Source of the DNA: Sulfurimonas denitrificans DSM 1251
GTDB lineage: Bacteria; Campylobacterota; Campylobacteria; Campylobacterales; Sulfurimonadaceae
Length of the DNA: 64,000 nt
Assembly (NCBI RefSeq): GCF_000012965.1
Contig: NC_007575.1
Span: 1,550,001 to 1,614,000 of the forward strand
Direction of reading: 5' to 3'
Part shown: positions 54,336 through 63,105 of the stretch, piece after piece
How the letters are laid out: each line of letters opens with the position of its first letter
Position numbering within the stretch: position 1 is the first letter of the stretch
Translations under genes and position numbers: made by a program
The notes under the pieces: model-generated
The model's input: the letters and a program-made list of their open reading frames with translations, nothing else
Database searches by the model: none
What the model was told of the DNA's origin: nothing

Positions 54336-55277
54336 CTACTTCATATGAGCACGAACAATACGTGCTACTTCATTATAAAATGAACTTGCTTTAAACTTAA
54401 CTAGGTAAGCTTCACCGCCAGCCTCAACACCTCTATCTTCACTAAAATGATCACTAATTGAAGAGTTAAAGACGATTGGAATAGTGCTAAAACGCGCATC
54501 TTCTTTAACATTTGCCGCAAAGTGAAAGCCATCCATTCTGGGCATTTCAACGTCTGAAACTATTATCTTTAAGTTTTTTGATATTTTATCTCCATAGAGC
54601 TCATAAAGTTCATCTAACTTCTCAAGTCCCTCTTCACCATCTATCGCCTCTAGTACATCAAAGCCCATATTTACAAGTGCCTCTTTGACTATTTTTCTAG
54701 CCGTTGAGCTATCATCTAAAACAAGTGCTAAACCTGAAAAACTCTCGATTTCAGTATTGTTAAACTGAGTATCTGGCTCATAAAGACCAAGGTCTTGAAC
54801 GACGCTCTCTAGGTCCAATATAAGAAGAACGTTATCGCCTTCTATCTTCGTAACTCCAGTTATTTTGCTTCCCTCAATTGATGCACTATTGCTCATAAAA
54901 GATGCGGGCTCTATATCTGACCAACTAATACGTCTAATTCTTTTTGCTTCATGAACTATAAAACCTATAAGCACATTATTAAACTCAGTAATAATAACTC
55001 TTGAATTTTTTTCCATCGCTTGGGGCTGTTTTATCTTCATCCATTTTGCGAGATTTACAACTGGAATAACAATACTCCTTAAATCAAATATACCCTCTAT
55101 AAACTCTGGTGTTCCTGGAAGCTCTGTTAGTTTTGGCAACTTTATTATTTCACGAACTTTAGAGACGTTTATCCCATAAATTCCCTCATAAACTCTATCT
55201 TCTTCTTGTTTAAAGATGCGAAAATCAACAAGCTCCATCTCATTTGAGCCAACTTTCAATGAGTTGTCTATATTCAT
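54336..55277 (-). CDS. cheV: Chemotaxis scaffold protein CheV
   Basis: 313-residue protein with an N-terminal CheW-like domain (about 10-160; YGINVSKVREIIKLPKLTELPG; IEGIFDLRSIVIPVVNL) and a C-terminal receiver (about 180-313; ALVLDDSSTARKIV, phosphoacceptor Asp in IIVSDVEMPRMDG, Lys in AYLVKFK). CheV couples receptors to CheA and can act as phosphate sink. It lies 11 bases before cheA in the same transcript. Confidence 0.95.
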   Translation of the reverse strand: MNIDNSLKVGSNEMELVDFRIFKQEEDRVYEGIYGINVSKVREIIKLPKLTELPGTPEFIEGIFDLRSIVIPVVNLAKWMKIKQPQAMEKNSRVIITEFNNVLIGFIVHEAKRIRRISWSDIEPASFMSNSASIEGSKITGVTKIEGDNVLLILDLESVVQDLGLYEPDTQFNNTEIESFSGLALVLDDSSTARKIVKEALVNMGFDVLEAIDGEEGLEKLDELYELYGDKISKNLKIIVSDVEMPRMDGFHFAANVKEDARFSTIPIVFNSSISDHFSEDRGVEAGGEAYLVKFKASSFYNEVARIVRAHMK

Positions 55278-55280
55278 ATG

Positions 55281-56018
55281 CTAAATCCCTTTTGAGAAAA
55301 TTTTCTCTTCAAATAACTCTATATGTTGCGTTGATTTTACTATAAAGTATCTTTGATTGCAAGCAAAAGCACCAAGATTAATATATATAAAATCTCTCAT
55401 TTTTATCATTTTATTTTGATGAAAATGCCCCTCAACAAAATAGTCACACCTATATTTACCCTCTAATCTTCGCAACATAAAACTCTCTAAACCAATAAAT
55501 TCTTTACAATCATTTTTTTGACTTAAATATTTATCCAAACGCTTTAAAATACCATTATTTAAAAGTGTGTCAATCACTCTAAGTATTATGAGTACATAGT
55601 GATTTCTAATAATTTTTGTATAAATTTTATAACCAATCGCACCCTCTATATCCCCATGACAAAGAAGAACTCTCTTATCTTTATAGTTACATGTAAGTGG
55701 TTGAGATGAGATTGGAAAAATTTTTACATTTGGAAAAACCTCAGAGAGATTAAAATCATGATTTCCCTCAAAGTAGAGAACTTCTATCTCATTTGATATC
55801 TTATTTATCAACGCTATTGCTTCTTGATTAAATACATGTGTAGAGGGAATTTCACCAAAAAGTGAATCAAAAATATCGCCCATAAGTATTAATTGAGTTG
55901 GGCGCAATGTTTGAGAGTTAATCTCTTTTAAAAAATCTAAAAAGAGTGGACGCTCATAAGAAAAATGAGCATCTGCAACTACAAATGCGCCCTCTAATAT
56001 CTCTGGCTCTTTTTGCAT
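55281..56018 (-). CDS. Metallophosphoesterase, LpxH-like (UDP-diacylglucosamine diphosphatase candidate)
   Basis: 245-residue calcineurin-type phosphoesterase. Metal-binding motifs run in order: VADAHFS (D-x-H), LMGDIFDSLFG (GDxxD), YFEGNHDFN (GNHD), LLCHGD and VEGHFHQNKM (GHxH). LpxH hydrolyses UDP-2,3-diacylglucosamine in lipid A synthesis, and GDIFD plus EGNHDF fit that family. No other lpx gene is near. A general phosphoesterase remains possible. It lies five bases after argC and four before cheV. Confidence 0.8.
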   Translation of the reverse strand: MQKEPEILEGAFVVADAHFSYERPLFLDFLKEINSQTLRPTQLILMGDIFDSLFGEIPSTHVFNQEAIALINKISNEIEVLYFEGNHDFNLSEVFPNVKIFPISSQPLTCNYKDKRVLLCHGDIEGAIGYKIYTKIIRNHYVLIILRVIDTLLNNGILKRLDKYLSQKNDCKEFIGLESFMLRRLEGKYRCDYFVEGHFHQNKMIKMRDFIYINLGAFACNQRYFIVKSTQHIELFEEKIFSKGI

Positions 56019-56022
56019 CTAC

Positions 56023-57027
56023 TTAAGGCACATACGCTATATTTGGAATTCCAAGCTCTTCATCAAACCCCATCATCAAGTTTGCATTTACAACAGCAGC
56101 AGAAGATGCGCCTCTCATCAGATTGTCTATCGCACTTGAGATAAATAGTATGTTGTTCTTCTGCTTGACATAAATATCACAAAAGTTAGTTCCTGCTACG
56201 CTCTTCATATCTACTGGATTTTTACTAACTCTTACATGTTTTGCATCTTTGTAAAACTCACTCAAAATTGAAAATGCATCAAAATCACCCTCAACTTGAA
56301 TATAGATAGAACTCAACATCCCACGAGTAACAGGCACTAAATGAGGAACAAAATGCACCTCATCAAAATCAACTCCAAGCTTTTGAGCAATCTCTGGTGC
56401 ATGTCTGTGAAGGAGTGGATTATAAGCAAATAGATTCTCATTTACATTTACGAAATGTGTTACATCACTTAACTTTTTACCAGCTCCACTTACTCCAGTT
56501 TTTGAGTCAACAATAATTGGCGTATGCGCTACACGCTTATCCATAAATGGCAACAGACCCAAAATAGCAGAAGTTGGAAAACATCCAGGATTTGCTACAA
56601 GTTTCGCCTTTTTAATCTTTTGAGCAAATAGTTCAGGAAGCCCATATACTGCATGTAAGAGATTCTCTACATCTGTATGAGGACAGTAAAACTCTTCATA
56701 AATATCTTTAGAGAGTCTATAATCAGCCGATAAATCAACTACTTTTAACCCTTTTTCTATTAATGGTTTAACATACGCCATAGCCGCTTGATGAGGAACT
56801 GCCAAAAAGACAAGTTCGCACTTTTTTGCTAATTCATCAATATCTACTTTTACAACATTGCACTCAAAAGCACCCTTTAGTGATGGGTGCAATTCGCTTA
56901 GAGTTGCTCCTCCTTCTGTATTTGCAACATAAGAGAGGTTAAACTTTGGATGCTTGAGAAGAATTTTAATAAGTTCAAGTCCAGTATATCCACTAGCTCC
57001 GATAACGCCTACATCAATGGCACTCAA
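56023..57027 (-). CDS. argC: N-acetyl-gamma-glutamyl-phosphate reductase
   Basis: 334-residue arginine-biosynthesis enzyme reducing N-acetylglutamyl phosphate with NADPH. GVIGASGYTGLELIKILLKHP is the Rossmann motif, VANPGCFPTSAILGLLP holds the catalytic Cys near 148, and HRHAPEIAQ with FVPHLVPVTRGM carries the conserved His. The length is typical. The start is TTG 57027, eight bases after AAGGAGA, inside the end of greA (14-base overlap). No other arg genes are adjacent. Confidence 0.96.
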   Translation of the reverse strand: MSAIDVGVIGASGYTGLELIKILLKHPKFNLSYVANTEGGATLSELHPSLKGAFECNVVKVDIDELAKKCELVFLAVPHQAAMAYVKPLIEKGLKVVDLSADYRLSKDIYEEFYCPHTDVENLLHAVYGLPELFAQKIKKAKLVANPGCFPTSAILGLLPFMDKRVAHTPIIVDSKTGVSGAGKKLSDVTHFVNVNENLFAYNPLLHRHAPEIAQKLGVDFDEVHFVPHLVPVTRGMLSSIYIQVEGDFDAFSILSEFYKDAKHVRVSKNPVDMKSVAGTNFCDIYVKQKNNILFISSAIDNLMRGASSAAVVNANLMMGFDEELGIPNIAYVP

Positions 57028-57511
57028 AGACTATCTCCTTATAAGTAACTTCAATTATTTCAAACTCTTTTTGACCATTTGGAAGTTGAACTTTTACATC
57101 ATCGCCCTCTTCTCGTCCAAGAAGCTGTTTTGCTAAAGGAGAGTTAAACGAAATAAGCCCTATATCTGGGTTTGATTCACATCCACCTACTATTGTATAT
57201 GTATATTCTATCTCGCTGATTACATCACAAACAACAACAGTTGAACCAAAGCTGACTTTAGTATGTTCAAGCTCAGTTGGATCTACTATCTTTGAAGAAC
57301 CAATTAGTTCTGCTAGTTCAGCTAAACGGTTATCTAAAATCTTTTGCTGCTCTTTTGCTGCGTGATACTCAGCATTTTCTTTTAAGTCACCGTGTTCAAG
57401 TGCCTCTTCTATATCTTTAACAACACGAGGTCTCTTAACCTCTTTTATATTTTTTACTTCAGCTTGGAGTTTGTTATATCCAAACAGTGTCATTGGCTCT
57501 ATTTTTTGCAT
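57014..57511 (-). CDS. greA: Transcription elongation factor GreA
   Basis: 165-residue factor that restarts backtracked RNA polymerase. The coiled-coil tip carries the acidic pair in ALEHGDLKENAEYHAAKEQQ (near 38-55), and the C-terminal FKBP-like part shows IGLISFNSPLAKQLLGREEGDDVKVQLPNG. An extra six or seven N-terminal residues precede the usual MTxxGYxKL start, so MTLFGYNKL (ATG six codons in) is an alternative start. It overlaps argC by 14 bases. Confidence 0.96.
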   Translation of the reverse strand: MQKIEPMTLFGYNKLQAEVKNIKEVKRPRVVKDIEEALEHGDLKENAEYHAAKEQQKILDNRLAELAELIGSSKIVDPTELEHTKVSFGSTVVVCDVISEIEYTYTIVGGCESNPDIGLISFNSPLAKQLLGREEGDDVKVQLPNGQKEFEIIEVTYKEIVFECH

Positions 57512-57542
57512 AAACTATTCTCTTTCTTATATTTTCTGCAAA

Positions 57543-58421
57543 TTATAGCAAACTTATCACTCTCATTTGCGAGAGGTCAAACTCTATCTTTTGGTTTTTG
57601 CACTCAATAGTTATTATGCATCCACTTTTGCTTATCTTTTTCGCATTTTTTATCTCTTCTAAAAGCGTTATGCTCTCTTTTGAACTCTCATCATACGCAA
57701 AAAGTGTCTCATTTTTTATAAAAAAATCTCGCCCGCCACCACAACCATCGCCTATAATGCCTCTGCATTTAAGCGGATTCTCTTTTTTTTCTTGTATCAT
57801 CTTTACAGCCTCGCTGCACATTACAAGTCCAAAAGTAGCAGTTACTCCGACAAAGCTTCCTTTATCTTTTACTTGTGCTTCTTCAGAAGAAAATACAACT
57901 TTGTACTTTTTTTTAAATCCTCTTTTTCTCAACTCATAGCGGATTTTTGAACCAAACTTATCGCCATAGCTTTTAAAAATATCATCTACATGTACCTTTG
58001 TTGGGTCTAATCTTTTGGCACTTCCAAGAGAAGATATAAGCTTTTTATAGCATTTTTGAGCAAGAGCTAATTTCGCTTTTATATCATCAATAGCATCAAG
58101 AACAACGTCATACTCATCAAAGTTAAAGTTTTTTATCCACTCTTCATCTATACGAGCATTTATTATCTCTACATCTGGATAGTGTTTTTTTAGAGCTTCA
58201 ACTTTTATCTCACCCTCATGCAGTTCAGACCAGAGTTGGCGATTTTGGTTACTCACATCATAAGTGTCAAAATCTACTATTGTTATATCACTCACGCCAC
58301 TTCTGCATAGACAATCAAGACAGTGTCCGCCAACCCCACCAACGCCTAAGAGCAAAATTTTTGCATTTTGAAGTTTAAGAAAGTCATCTCCTAAGAGAGA
58401 TTTTATGCGCTCATATCTCAT
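57543..58421 (-). CDS. tcdA: TcdA-like tRNA threonylcarbamoyladenosine dehydratase (ThiF/E1 family)
   Basis: 292-residue cytoplasmic adenylating enzyme of the ThiF/E1 fold; TcdA forms the cyclic form of t6A37 in tRNA. Nucleotide site: LLLGVGGVGGHCLDCLCRSG (about 24); then DFDTYDVSNQNRQ with the conserved Arg, and DAIDDIKAK. The catalytic Cys region is CRGIIGDGCGGGRDF or CYKKLISSLGSAKRLDP, the latter matching TcdA's sSxGaaxrxDP. It follows surE by four bases. Other E1-like roles are less likely. Confidence 0.87.
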   Translation of the reverse strand: MRYERIKSLLGDDFLKLQNAKILLLGVGGVGGHCLDCLCRSGVSDITIVDFDTYDVSNQNRQLWSELHEGEIKVEALKKHYPDVEIINARIDEEWIKNFNFDEYDVVLDAIDDIKAKLALAQKCYKKLISSLGSAKRLDPTKVHVDDIFKSYGDKFGSKIRYELRKRGFKKKYKVVFSSEEAQVKDKGSFVGVTATFGLVMCSEAVKMIQEKKENPLKCRGIIGDGCGGGRDFFIKNETLFAYDESSKESITLLEEIKNAKKISKSGCIITIECKNQKIEFDLSQMRVISLL

Positions 58422-58424
58422 TTT

Positions 58425-59219
58425 TTACTCTATCCACTCTTTAAGTTTATTCATACTTTTGTATGCACTCATGTCAAGCTGTATAGGAGTTATAGAGATA
58501 TTTCCAGCTTCAATAGCCTCATAATCGCTAATGCCCTTAATTCCTTCTCTTGGTAAAAAATCCAGAGGATGAAGCCCTAGCCAGTAGAACTCCTCGCCTC
58601 TTGGATTTCTATGTATGTGTGAATCATTTGCATAAAATCTATATCCAGCATAAGTTACAACCATCTTTGCATCTCTATTGTCAGTAGAATCAAGGTCTGG
58701 CGGAATATTTACATTTAAAAACTCTCTTTGTGGCAGAGGAAAAGAGCCATTTTTTATCTTTATAACAAGCTCTTTTATAACCTTTTGCGCCAGAGTAAAA
58801 TCGCCCTGAGGGTCACTAAAATCCATAACTTGAGAGATAGCGATAGAAGGAACGTCATGAAGAACTCCCTCCATAGCACCCGCTGCTGTTCCTGAGTATG
58901 TAATATCCTCGCCCATATTTGAGCCTCTATTTATTCCGCTGATAAGCAAATCTGGTTTTGAATCCACATATATTGTACTAAGTGCGAGATACACGCAGTC
59001 ACTTGGAGTCCCATCATCAAGCTTAAAAAAGTTATCATCAACTCCAACAAAACGCAAAGGTCGTACAAGCGTTAAAGAGTGCCCACATGCTGATTTCTCA
59101 CTTGCAGGCGCTACTACCATAACCTCAACATCCTCAAGTTCCTTGAGTGCTTTTACTAAAGCACGTAACCCTTTTGCTTCATAACCATCATCGTTTGTTA
59201 CTAAAATTTTATATCTCAA
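58425..59219 (-). CDS. surE: 5'/3'-nucleotidase SurE
   Basis: 264-residue nucleoside monophosphate phosphatase. LVTNDDGYEAKGLRAL gives the metal-binding Asp pair near 8-9. APASEKSACGHSLTLVRPLR (Ser and Asn sites), DGTPSDCVYLAL, DLLISGINRGSNMGEDITYSGTAAGAMEG follow. The length is standard. It is the first gene of the long leftward array, with a promoter expected in the 243-base gap shared with modE; I found no consensus -35/-10 pair on this strand. Confidence 0.96.
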   Translation of the reverse strand: MRYKILVTNDDGYEAKGLRALVKALKELEDVEVMVVAPASEKSACGHSLTLVRPLRFVGVDDNFFKLDDGTPSDCVYLALSTIYVDSKPDLLISGINRGSNMGEDITYSGTAAGAMEGVLHDVPSIAISQVMDFSDPQGDFTLAQKVIKELVIKIKNGSFPLPQREFLNVNIPPDLDSTDNRDAKMVVTYAGYRFYANDSHIHRNPRGEEFYWLGLHPLDFLPREGIKGISDYEAIEAGNISITPIQLDMSAYKSMNKLKEWIE

Positions 59220-59389
59220 AAAAAATCCTTAAATTTGTTAAAAAATTATTGTGTGTCGATATTCTAACATCACTTATCAAAAAATAAAATTGTACACTCT
59301 CGTTGCTCTAGTTTGTTAAAGTTGGGAACTTGGAAGTGAGAAGATATTTTTCTCCCTTTACTCTTTTTTTTAATTTAAGTTTGAATGTT

Positions 59390-59418
59390 TACAAAAGTTA
59401 ATTTTGATACTATAACAA
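59390..59418 (+). promoter_or_regulatory. modE promoter
   Basis: TTTACA (59390-59395), 17 bases, TATAAC (59413-59418): a good sigma-70 match. The expected start is near 59425, about 38 bases before the modE ATG. No ModE-type dyad overlaps it, so autoregulation is not evident. The remainder of the 243-base gap is A/T-rich with no other recognised feature. Confidence 0.65.
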
Positions 59419-59462
59419 AATCGCTTTTTTAAGCAGCTACACTATTTTAAGAGGTGTTTTAG

Positions 59463-60239
59463 ATGAAGATAGATGGTCGTTTTTGGCTAACGAAAGATAA
59501 TGAGAGTTTTTTAGGTTCCGGCAGAATTGAACTTTTAAAGAAAATAGAAAATACTGGTTCCATAAACGCTGCTGCTAAAGAGATGAAGATGAGCTACAAA
59601 GCCGCTTGGGAGCGGATAAACTCTATGAATAAGTTAGCAGATGAGCCGCTCATCACAAGAACTACTGGAGGAAAAGGCGGAGGTGGAACAACTCTTACTC
59701 CTTATGCGTATGAACTTATAAAAACTTATGACCGCCTAAACGAAGTGCATCGCCAATTTATAGACCGTTTTGCCGAAGCTGGTGATGATGCTGAGCATCT
59801 TGCTAAAATATTAAACAGAACATTTTTAACAACAAGTGCTAGAAATCAGATTCCCTCCACCATCAATAGCATAAAGATTAATGGTTTAAACGCAGATATT
59901 GAGCTCGCAATGTTTAAAGAGTGCTCCATAACCTCTACTATTACTGAAAAATCTACAAAAAATATGCTACTTCACACCGATAGCAAAGTATATGCAATCA
60001 TAAAATCAAGCGACATAAACATCTTAAATGAAGCTCCAAGCCCTAATAAAAACATAAATATTATCGAGGGAGTTATAGAGTCCATAGAGATTTCTCAAGA
60101 CTCACTTGAGGTAGCATTTAGAATAAATGAGAACATACTTCTTATTGCTCTCTTAGATAAAGAGAGTGCCGCTTCACTAAAAAAAGGCGCTAAAGCTTAT
60201 GCTCTTATAAATACCAACAATATAATAATAGGCTTATAG
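59463..60239 (+). CDS. modE: ModE-family molybdate-responsive regulator
   Basis: 258-residue DNA-binding molybdate sensor. The N-terminal winged helix (FLGSGRIELLKKIENTGSINAAAKEMKMSYKAAWERI; TTGGKGGGGTTLTPYA) is the ModE/LysR-like reader domain. The C-terminal half contains two Mop (TOBE) units, ARNQIPSTINSIKINGLNADI and KNINIIEGVIESIEISQDSL, that bind oxyanion. AAGAGGTG lies before ATG 59463. A ModE-type operator sits 37 bases past its stop, upstream of the transporter genes, making them the likely target. Confidence 0.95.
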   Translation: MKIDGRFWLTKDNESFLGSGRIELLKKIENTGSINAAAKEMKMSYKAAWERINSMNKLADEPLITRTTGGKGGGGTTLTPYAYELIKTYDRLNEVHRQFIDRFAEAGDDAEHLAKILNRTFLTTSARNQIPSTINSIKINGLNADIELAMFKECSITSTITEKSTKNMLLHTDSKVYAIIKSSDINILNEAPSPNKNINIIEGVIESIEISQDSLEVAFRINENILLIALLDKESAASLKKGAKAYALINTNNIIIGL

Positions 60240-60276
60240 CCTACTATTAAATAAAACTTTAAGAATTATTTGATTA

Positions 60277-60310
60277 ACATTCGTTATGTTTTTACAGACA
60301 TAACGAATGT
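60277..60310. promoter_or_regulatory. ModE operator
   Basis: ACATTCGTTATGT, 8 bases, ACATAACGAATGT: perfect 13-bp arms. The core CGTTATGT-N8-ACATAACG closely matches the known E. coli modA operator pattern CGTTATAT-N8-ACATAACG. It lies between modE and the transporter genes, so molybdate-loaded ModE is expected to repress them. Confidence 0.88.
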
Positions 60311-60459
60311 CTTTAGCACTAAGAATAGTGTTTGAAAAATTTAAAAAATTATTAAAAGAAGTGGTTGGCTATGGCTTTTACATCTACCGTTATGTCACAA
60401 AAGATACAAAACTTTTTTTGCTCTTGCACTATGCTTGGAAACAAGCAAAAGAGTATTAG
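60307..60459 (+). CDS. Candidate 50-residue small protein in the molybdenum operon
   Basis: Reading frame of 50 codons, basic and aromatic: it opens MSLALRIVFEKFKKLLKEVV and ends LLLHYAWKQAKEY. The stop TAG overlaps the AGGAG ribosome-binding site of the permease, a typical operon junction. The ATG lies inside the right arm of the ModE operator and has no clear ribosome-binding site; GTG 60328 in IVFEKF is an alternative start. An overlapping 35-codon frame (60371-60478) looks less protein-like. No family is recognised; an amphipathic helix is possible. Confidence 0.45.
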   Translation: MSLALRIVFEKFKKLLKEVVGYGFYIYRYVTKDTKLFLLLHYAWKQAKEY

Positions 60460-60467
60460 GAGTTTAG

Positions 60468-61493
60468 ATGCAATATAAAAAAGAGGCTAAATATCTACTC
60501 CTTGCAACAGTTATTTTAACTCTTATTGCGTTGTTGTCTCTTTTGTGGGGGCAGTATCAGATAGATATGAGCACATTTGCTCAGTATATAAATTACAAAT
60601 TCTTCTCCAAAGGAGAAATTGACGCTCAGACGTTTGCTCTAATAGACAACATTATCTTAGAGATTCGCCTCCCTCGTGTAATTTTGGCGGTTCTCATAGG
60701 TGCTGCACTTGCAACGAGTGGAGCAGTTTTTCAAGCGATGTTTGTAAATCCTCTTGTCTCTCCCGGCATTTTAGGAGTTCTCGCTGGGGCATCTTTTGGG
60801 GCAGCTTTAGGGATGCTTATCTCTGAGCATTGGTATATTGTTCAAATTATGGCGTTTATTTTTGGGTTTATATCTGTAGGTTTTGCCGTGCTTATTGGCT
60901 CTATGGTAACCTCCTCCCGCTCAACTGTGATGCTGGTTCTTGGCGGTGTTATCAGCGGCTCTTTATTTACCTCCTTGCTCTCTATCATCAAATATGTTGC
61001 AGACCCTTACAGCACTCTTCCTGCCATAGTTTACTGGCTTATGGGTTCACTCTCTATGGCGCAGTTAGACGAGGTTTTTCTTGTAGCAATTCCTATTTTG
61101 ATAAGCATTGCTGGGATGATATTTATGAGTAAATATTTTGATTTAATGAGCCTTGGCGATGAGGAGGCAAAAGCACTTGGTGTAAATGTAAAACTTATCC
61201 GCATCCTAGCTATCATCCTTGCTACACTTGCTAGTTCACTTAGTGTAGTTATGGCTGGAATTATTGGCTGGGTTGGACTTATCATTCCACACATTATCCG
61301 CATGGCATTTGGTCCTTCGCACCGCTTACTTATTCCCCTCTCAGCGATATTGGGAGGAGCTTTTTTGCTTCTTGCTGATGCCATTTCAAGGCTAGCTCTT
61401 AGTATTGAGATACCAATTGGGATACTCACTTCACTCATAGGCATTCCTATCTTCATACTAGTTTTAAAAAATGCGAGGGCGGCATGGAACTAA
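60468..61493 (+). CDS. FecCD-family ABC permease, probable molybdate/tungstate importer
   Basis: 341-residue inner-membrane permease of the FecCD/BtuC type with about ten spans. Motifs: LRLPRVILAVLIGAALATSGAVFQAMFVNPLVSPGILGV-like segment near 68-105, and GIIGWVGLIIPHIIRMAFGPSHR near 260, the ATPase-coupling loop. FecCD permeases normally import iron-siderophores or B12, but the ModE operator upstream and modD downstream point to molybdate or tungstate, as in Haemophilus MolB. AGGAG lies five bases before ATG 60468. It overlaps the ATPase gene by ten bases. Confidence 0.88.
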   Translation: MQYKKEAKYLLLATVILTLIALLSLLWGQYQIDMSTFAQYINYKFFSKGEIDAQTFALIDNIILEIRLPRVILAVLIGAALATSGAVFQAMFVNPLVSPGILGVLAGASFGAALGMLISEHWYIVQIMAFIFGFISVGFAVLIGSMVTSSRSTVMLVLGGVISGSLFTSLLSIIKYVADPYSTLPAIVYWLMGSLSMAQLDEVFLVAIPILISIAGMIFMSKYFDLMSLGDEEAKALGVNVKLIRILAIILATLASSLSVVMAGIIGWVGLIIPHIIRMAFGPSHRLLIPLSAILGGAFLLLADAISRLALSIEIPIGILTSLIGIPIFILVLKNARAAWN

Positions 61494-62269
61494 AACCTGT
61501 CATAGAAGTAAATAACCTTCACTTCTCATACAAAAATCACAATGTTTTATCAGGTGTGGATTTAAAACTCTACAAAGGAGAAGTCGTCTCCTTGCTTGGA
61601 CCAAATGGATGTGGAAAAAGTACGCTTATCAAACTCATCTTGAAGCTTATAAAAGGCAGAGGCGAGATAGCGATAGCTAATAAAGCGCTAGAGAGTTATT
61701 CACACAAAGAGATAGCCTCACATGTAGCCTATATTCCGCAGTATAACAACACGCCTTTTAACTACTCCGTGCTTGAGATGGTGCTTATGGGAAGAGTCTC
61801 AAAGCTTGGCTTTTTCGCCATTGCTAGTGCAAATGATTATGAAGTAGCAAACAAAGCACTCCAAAAAATAGGCATCGAGCATCTTAGAGATAAAGCTTTT
61901 GGACAGCTCAGTGGCGGACAAAAACAGATGGTTTTACTTGCTCGCTCCATTGCTCAAGAGGTCAATATTTTTATCATGGATGAGCCTGTTGCAGGGCTTG
62001 ATTATGGCAACCAGATAAGACTCTTAGAGCTTATTAGCGAGTTAAGTGCGCAGGGATATACATTTTTAAAAACCACGCACTACCCTGACCATGCACTTTT
62101 GATTTCAAGCCGTGTTGTCGTTATGGATGGCGGAAAAATCATAGCAGATGGTGCGCCAGCAGAGGTAATCACAAAAGAGATGATTCAAGATGTTTACTCC
62201 ATAAACACAGACATTATCACACACGATTCACACAAAAGATGTGTTCCGATTTTTCAAAAAACTATATAA
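61484..62269 (+). CDS. ABC transporter ATPase, probable molybdate/tungstate importer
   Basis: 261-residue cytoplasmic ATPase of the FecE/BtuD/MolC type. Walker A LLGPNGCGKST (about 37), Q-loop YIPQYNN, signature LSGGQKQMVLLARSIA (about 142), Walker B IFIMDEPVAGLD and switch His in KTTHYPDHAL are intact. It overlaps the permease gene by ten bases. A short basic tail follows (DSHKRCVPIFQKT). The substrate is inferred from operon context. Confidence 0.92.
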   Translation: MELKPVIEVNNLHFSYKNHNVLSGVDLKLYKGEVVSLLGPNGCGKSTLIKLILKLIKGRGEIAIANKALESYSHKEIASHVAYIPQYNNTPFNYSVLEMVLMGRVSKLGFFAIASANDYEVANKALQKIGIEHLRDKAFGQLSGGQKQMVLLARSIAQEVNIFIMDEPVAGLDYGNQIRLLELISELSAQGYTFLKTTHYPDHALLISSRVVVMDGGKIIADGAPAEVITKEMIQDVYSINTDIITHDSHKRCVPIFQKTI

Positions 62270-62286
62270 AAACAGAGGATTTAAAA

Positions 62287-63105
62287 ATGGATTTACTATT
62301 TGAAGATGCAGGTTATTTTGACTTAACAACATACGGGCTTGGCATTGGCGAGAAAAAGGGTGTCATGAGCTTTGCACCAAAAGCAGAGATTGTGCTTTGT
62401 GGAGTAGATGAAGTTAGAACTATCTTAAATAATCTTGAGATACAACACACTTTTTTCAAAAAAAACGGTGAAAAAGTTATGGCTCAAGAGGTTATCTTAG
62501 AGTGCAAAGCAGAGGCTTCAAAACTTCATAAAGCGTGGAAAATCTCTCAAAATATTTTTGAGTACATGAGCGGTATCGCAACCTATACTCACAAAATGGT
62601 TACTCTAGCTAAAGAGGTAAACCCAAATATAAGCGTCTCAACTACTAGAAAAAATTTCCCTACAGCCAAAGAGTTGATGCTAAAAGCTGTCATATGCGGT
62701 GGTGGAGCGCCCCATAGAATTGGGCTTTTTGACTCTATTTTGATATTTGAACAGCATCTAAACTTCTTTAGCGATAAAGCGGAGTTAGAAAAAAGCTTCA
62801 AAAAATTAAAGTATGCCTTTATTGAGAAAAAGGTCGCCGTTGAAGTTGAGAGTTTTGAACAAGCGCTTTACTTTGCATCTCTAGGTGCTGACATACTTCA
62901 GTGCGAAAAAATGGAGTATGAAACTCTTAAAAAGTGTATAACTTTAAAAGAGCAATATCCACACCTTTTACTCTCGGCAACTGGCGGTATAAATGAGTCA
63001 AACATTGCCGAGTTTGCAAAATGCGGAGTTGATTTTATCGTTACTTCCTCACCTTACCATGCAAAACCTCTTGATATTAAAGTCACTATAAAAGAGGCAC
63101 TATGA
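62287..63105 (+). CDS. modD: ModD, nicotinate-nucleotide pyrophosphorylase-like molybdenum operon protein
   Basis: 272-residue protein of the QPRTase (NadC) fold. DLLFEDAGYFDLTTYGLGIG at the start matches ModD; later VSTTRKNFPTAKELMLKAVICGGGAPHRIGLFDSIL resembles the NadC phosphate-binding and catalytic region (TRKTxPG in NadC, here TRKNFP), and LLSATGGINESNIAEFAKCGVDFIVTSSPY the C-terminal PRPP loop. ModD genes accompany molybdate transporters, and their reaction is not established. ATG 62287 is seven bases after GAGGA. It overlaps the binding-protein gene by four bases. Confidence 0.88.
   Translation: MDLLFEDAGYFDLTTYGLGIGEKKGVMSFAPKAEIVLCGVDEVRTILNNLEIQHTFFKKNGEKVMAQEVILECKAEASKLHKAWKISQNIFEYMSGIATYTHKMVTLAKEVNPNISVSTTRKNFPTAKELMLKAVICGGGAPHRIGLFDSILIFEQHLNFFSDKAELEKSFKKLKYAFIEKKVAVEVESFEQALYFASLGADILQCEKMEYETLKKCITLKEQYPHLLLSATGGINESNIAEFAKCGVDFIVTSSPYHAKPLDIKVTIKEAL

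Noticed and set aside
60311-60467. Molybdenum cofactor (Moco) riboswitch before the transporter
   Set aside because: I see no Moco-type helices, the gap holds an open reading frame, and control is explained by the ModE operator.
60371-60478. 35-codon frame MAFTSTVMSQKIQN... overlapping the permease start
   Set aside because: It overlaps the more convincing 50-codon frame and the permease start, and has a poor ribosome-binding site.
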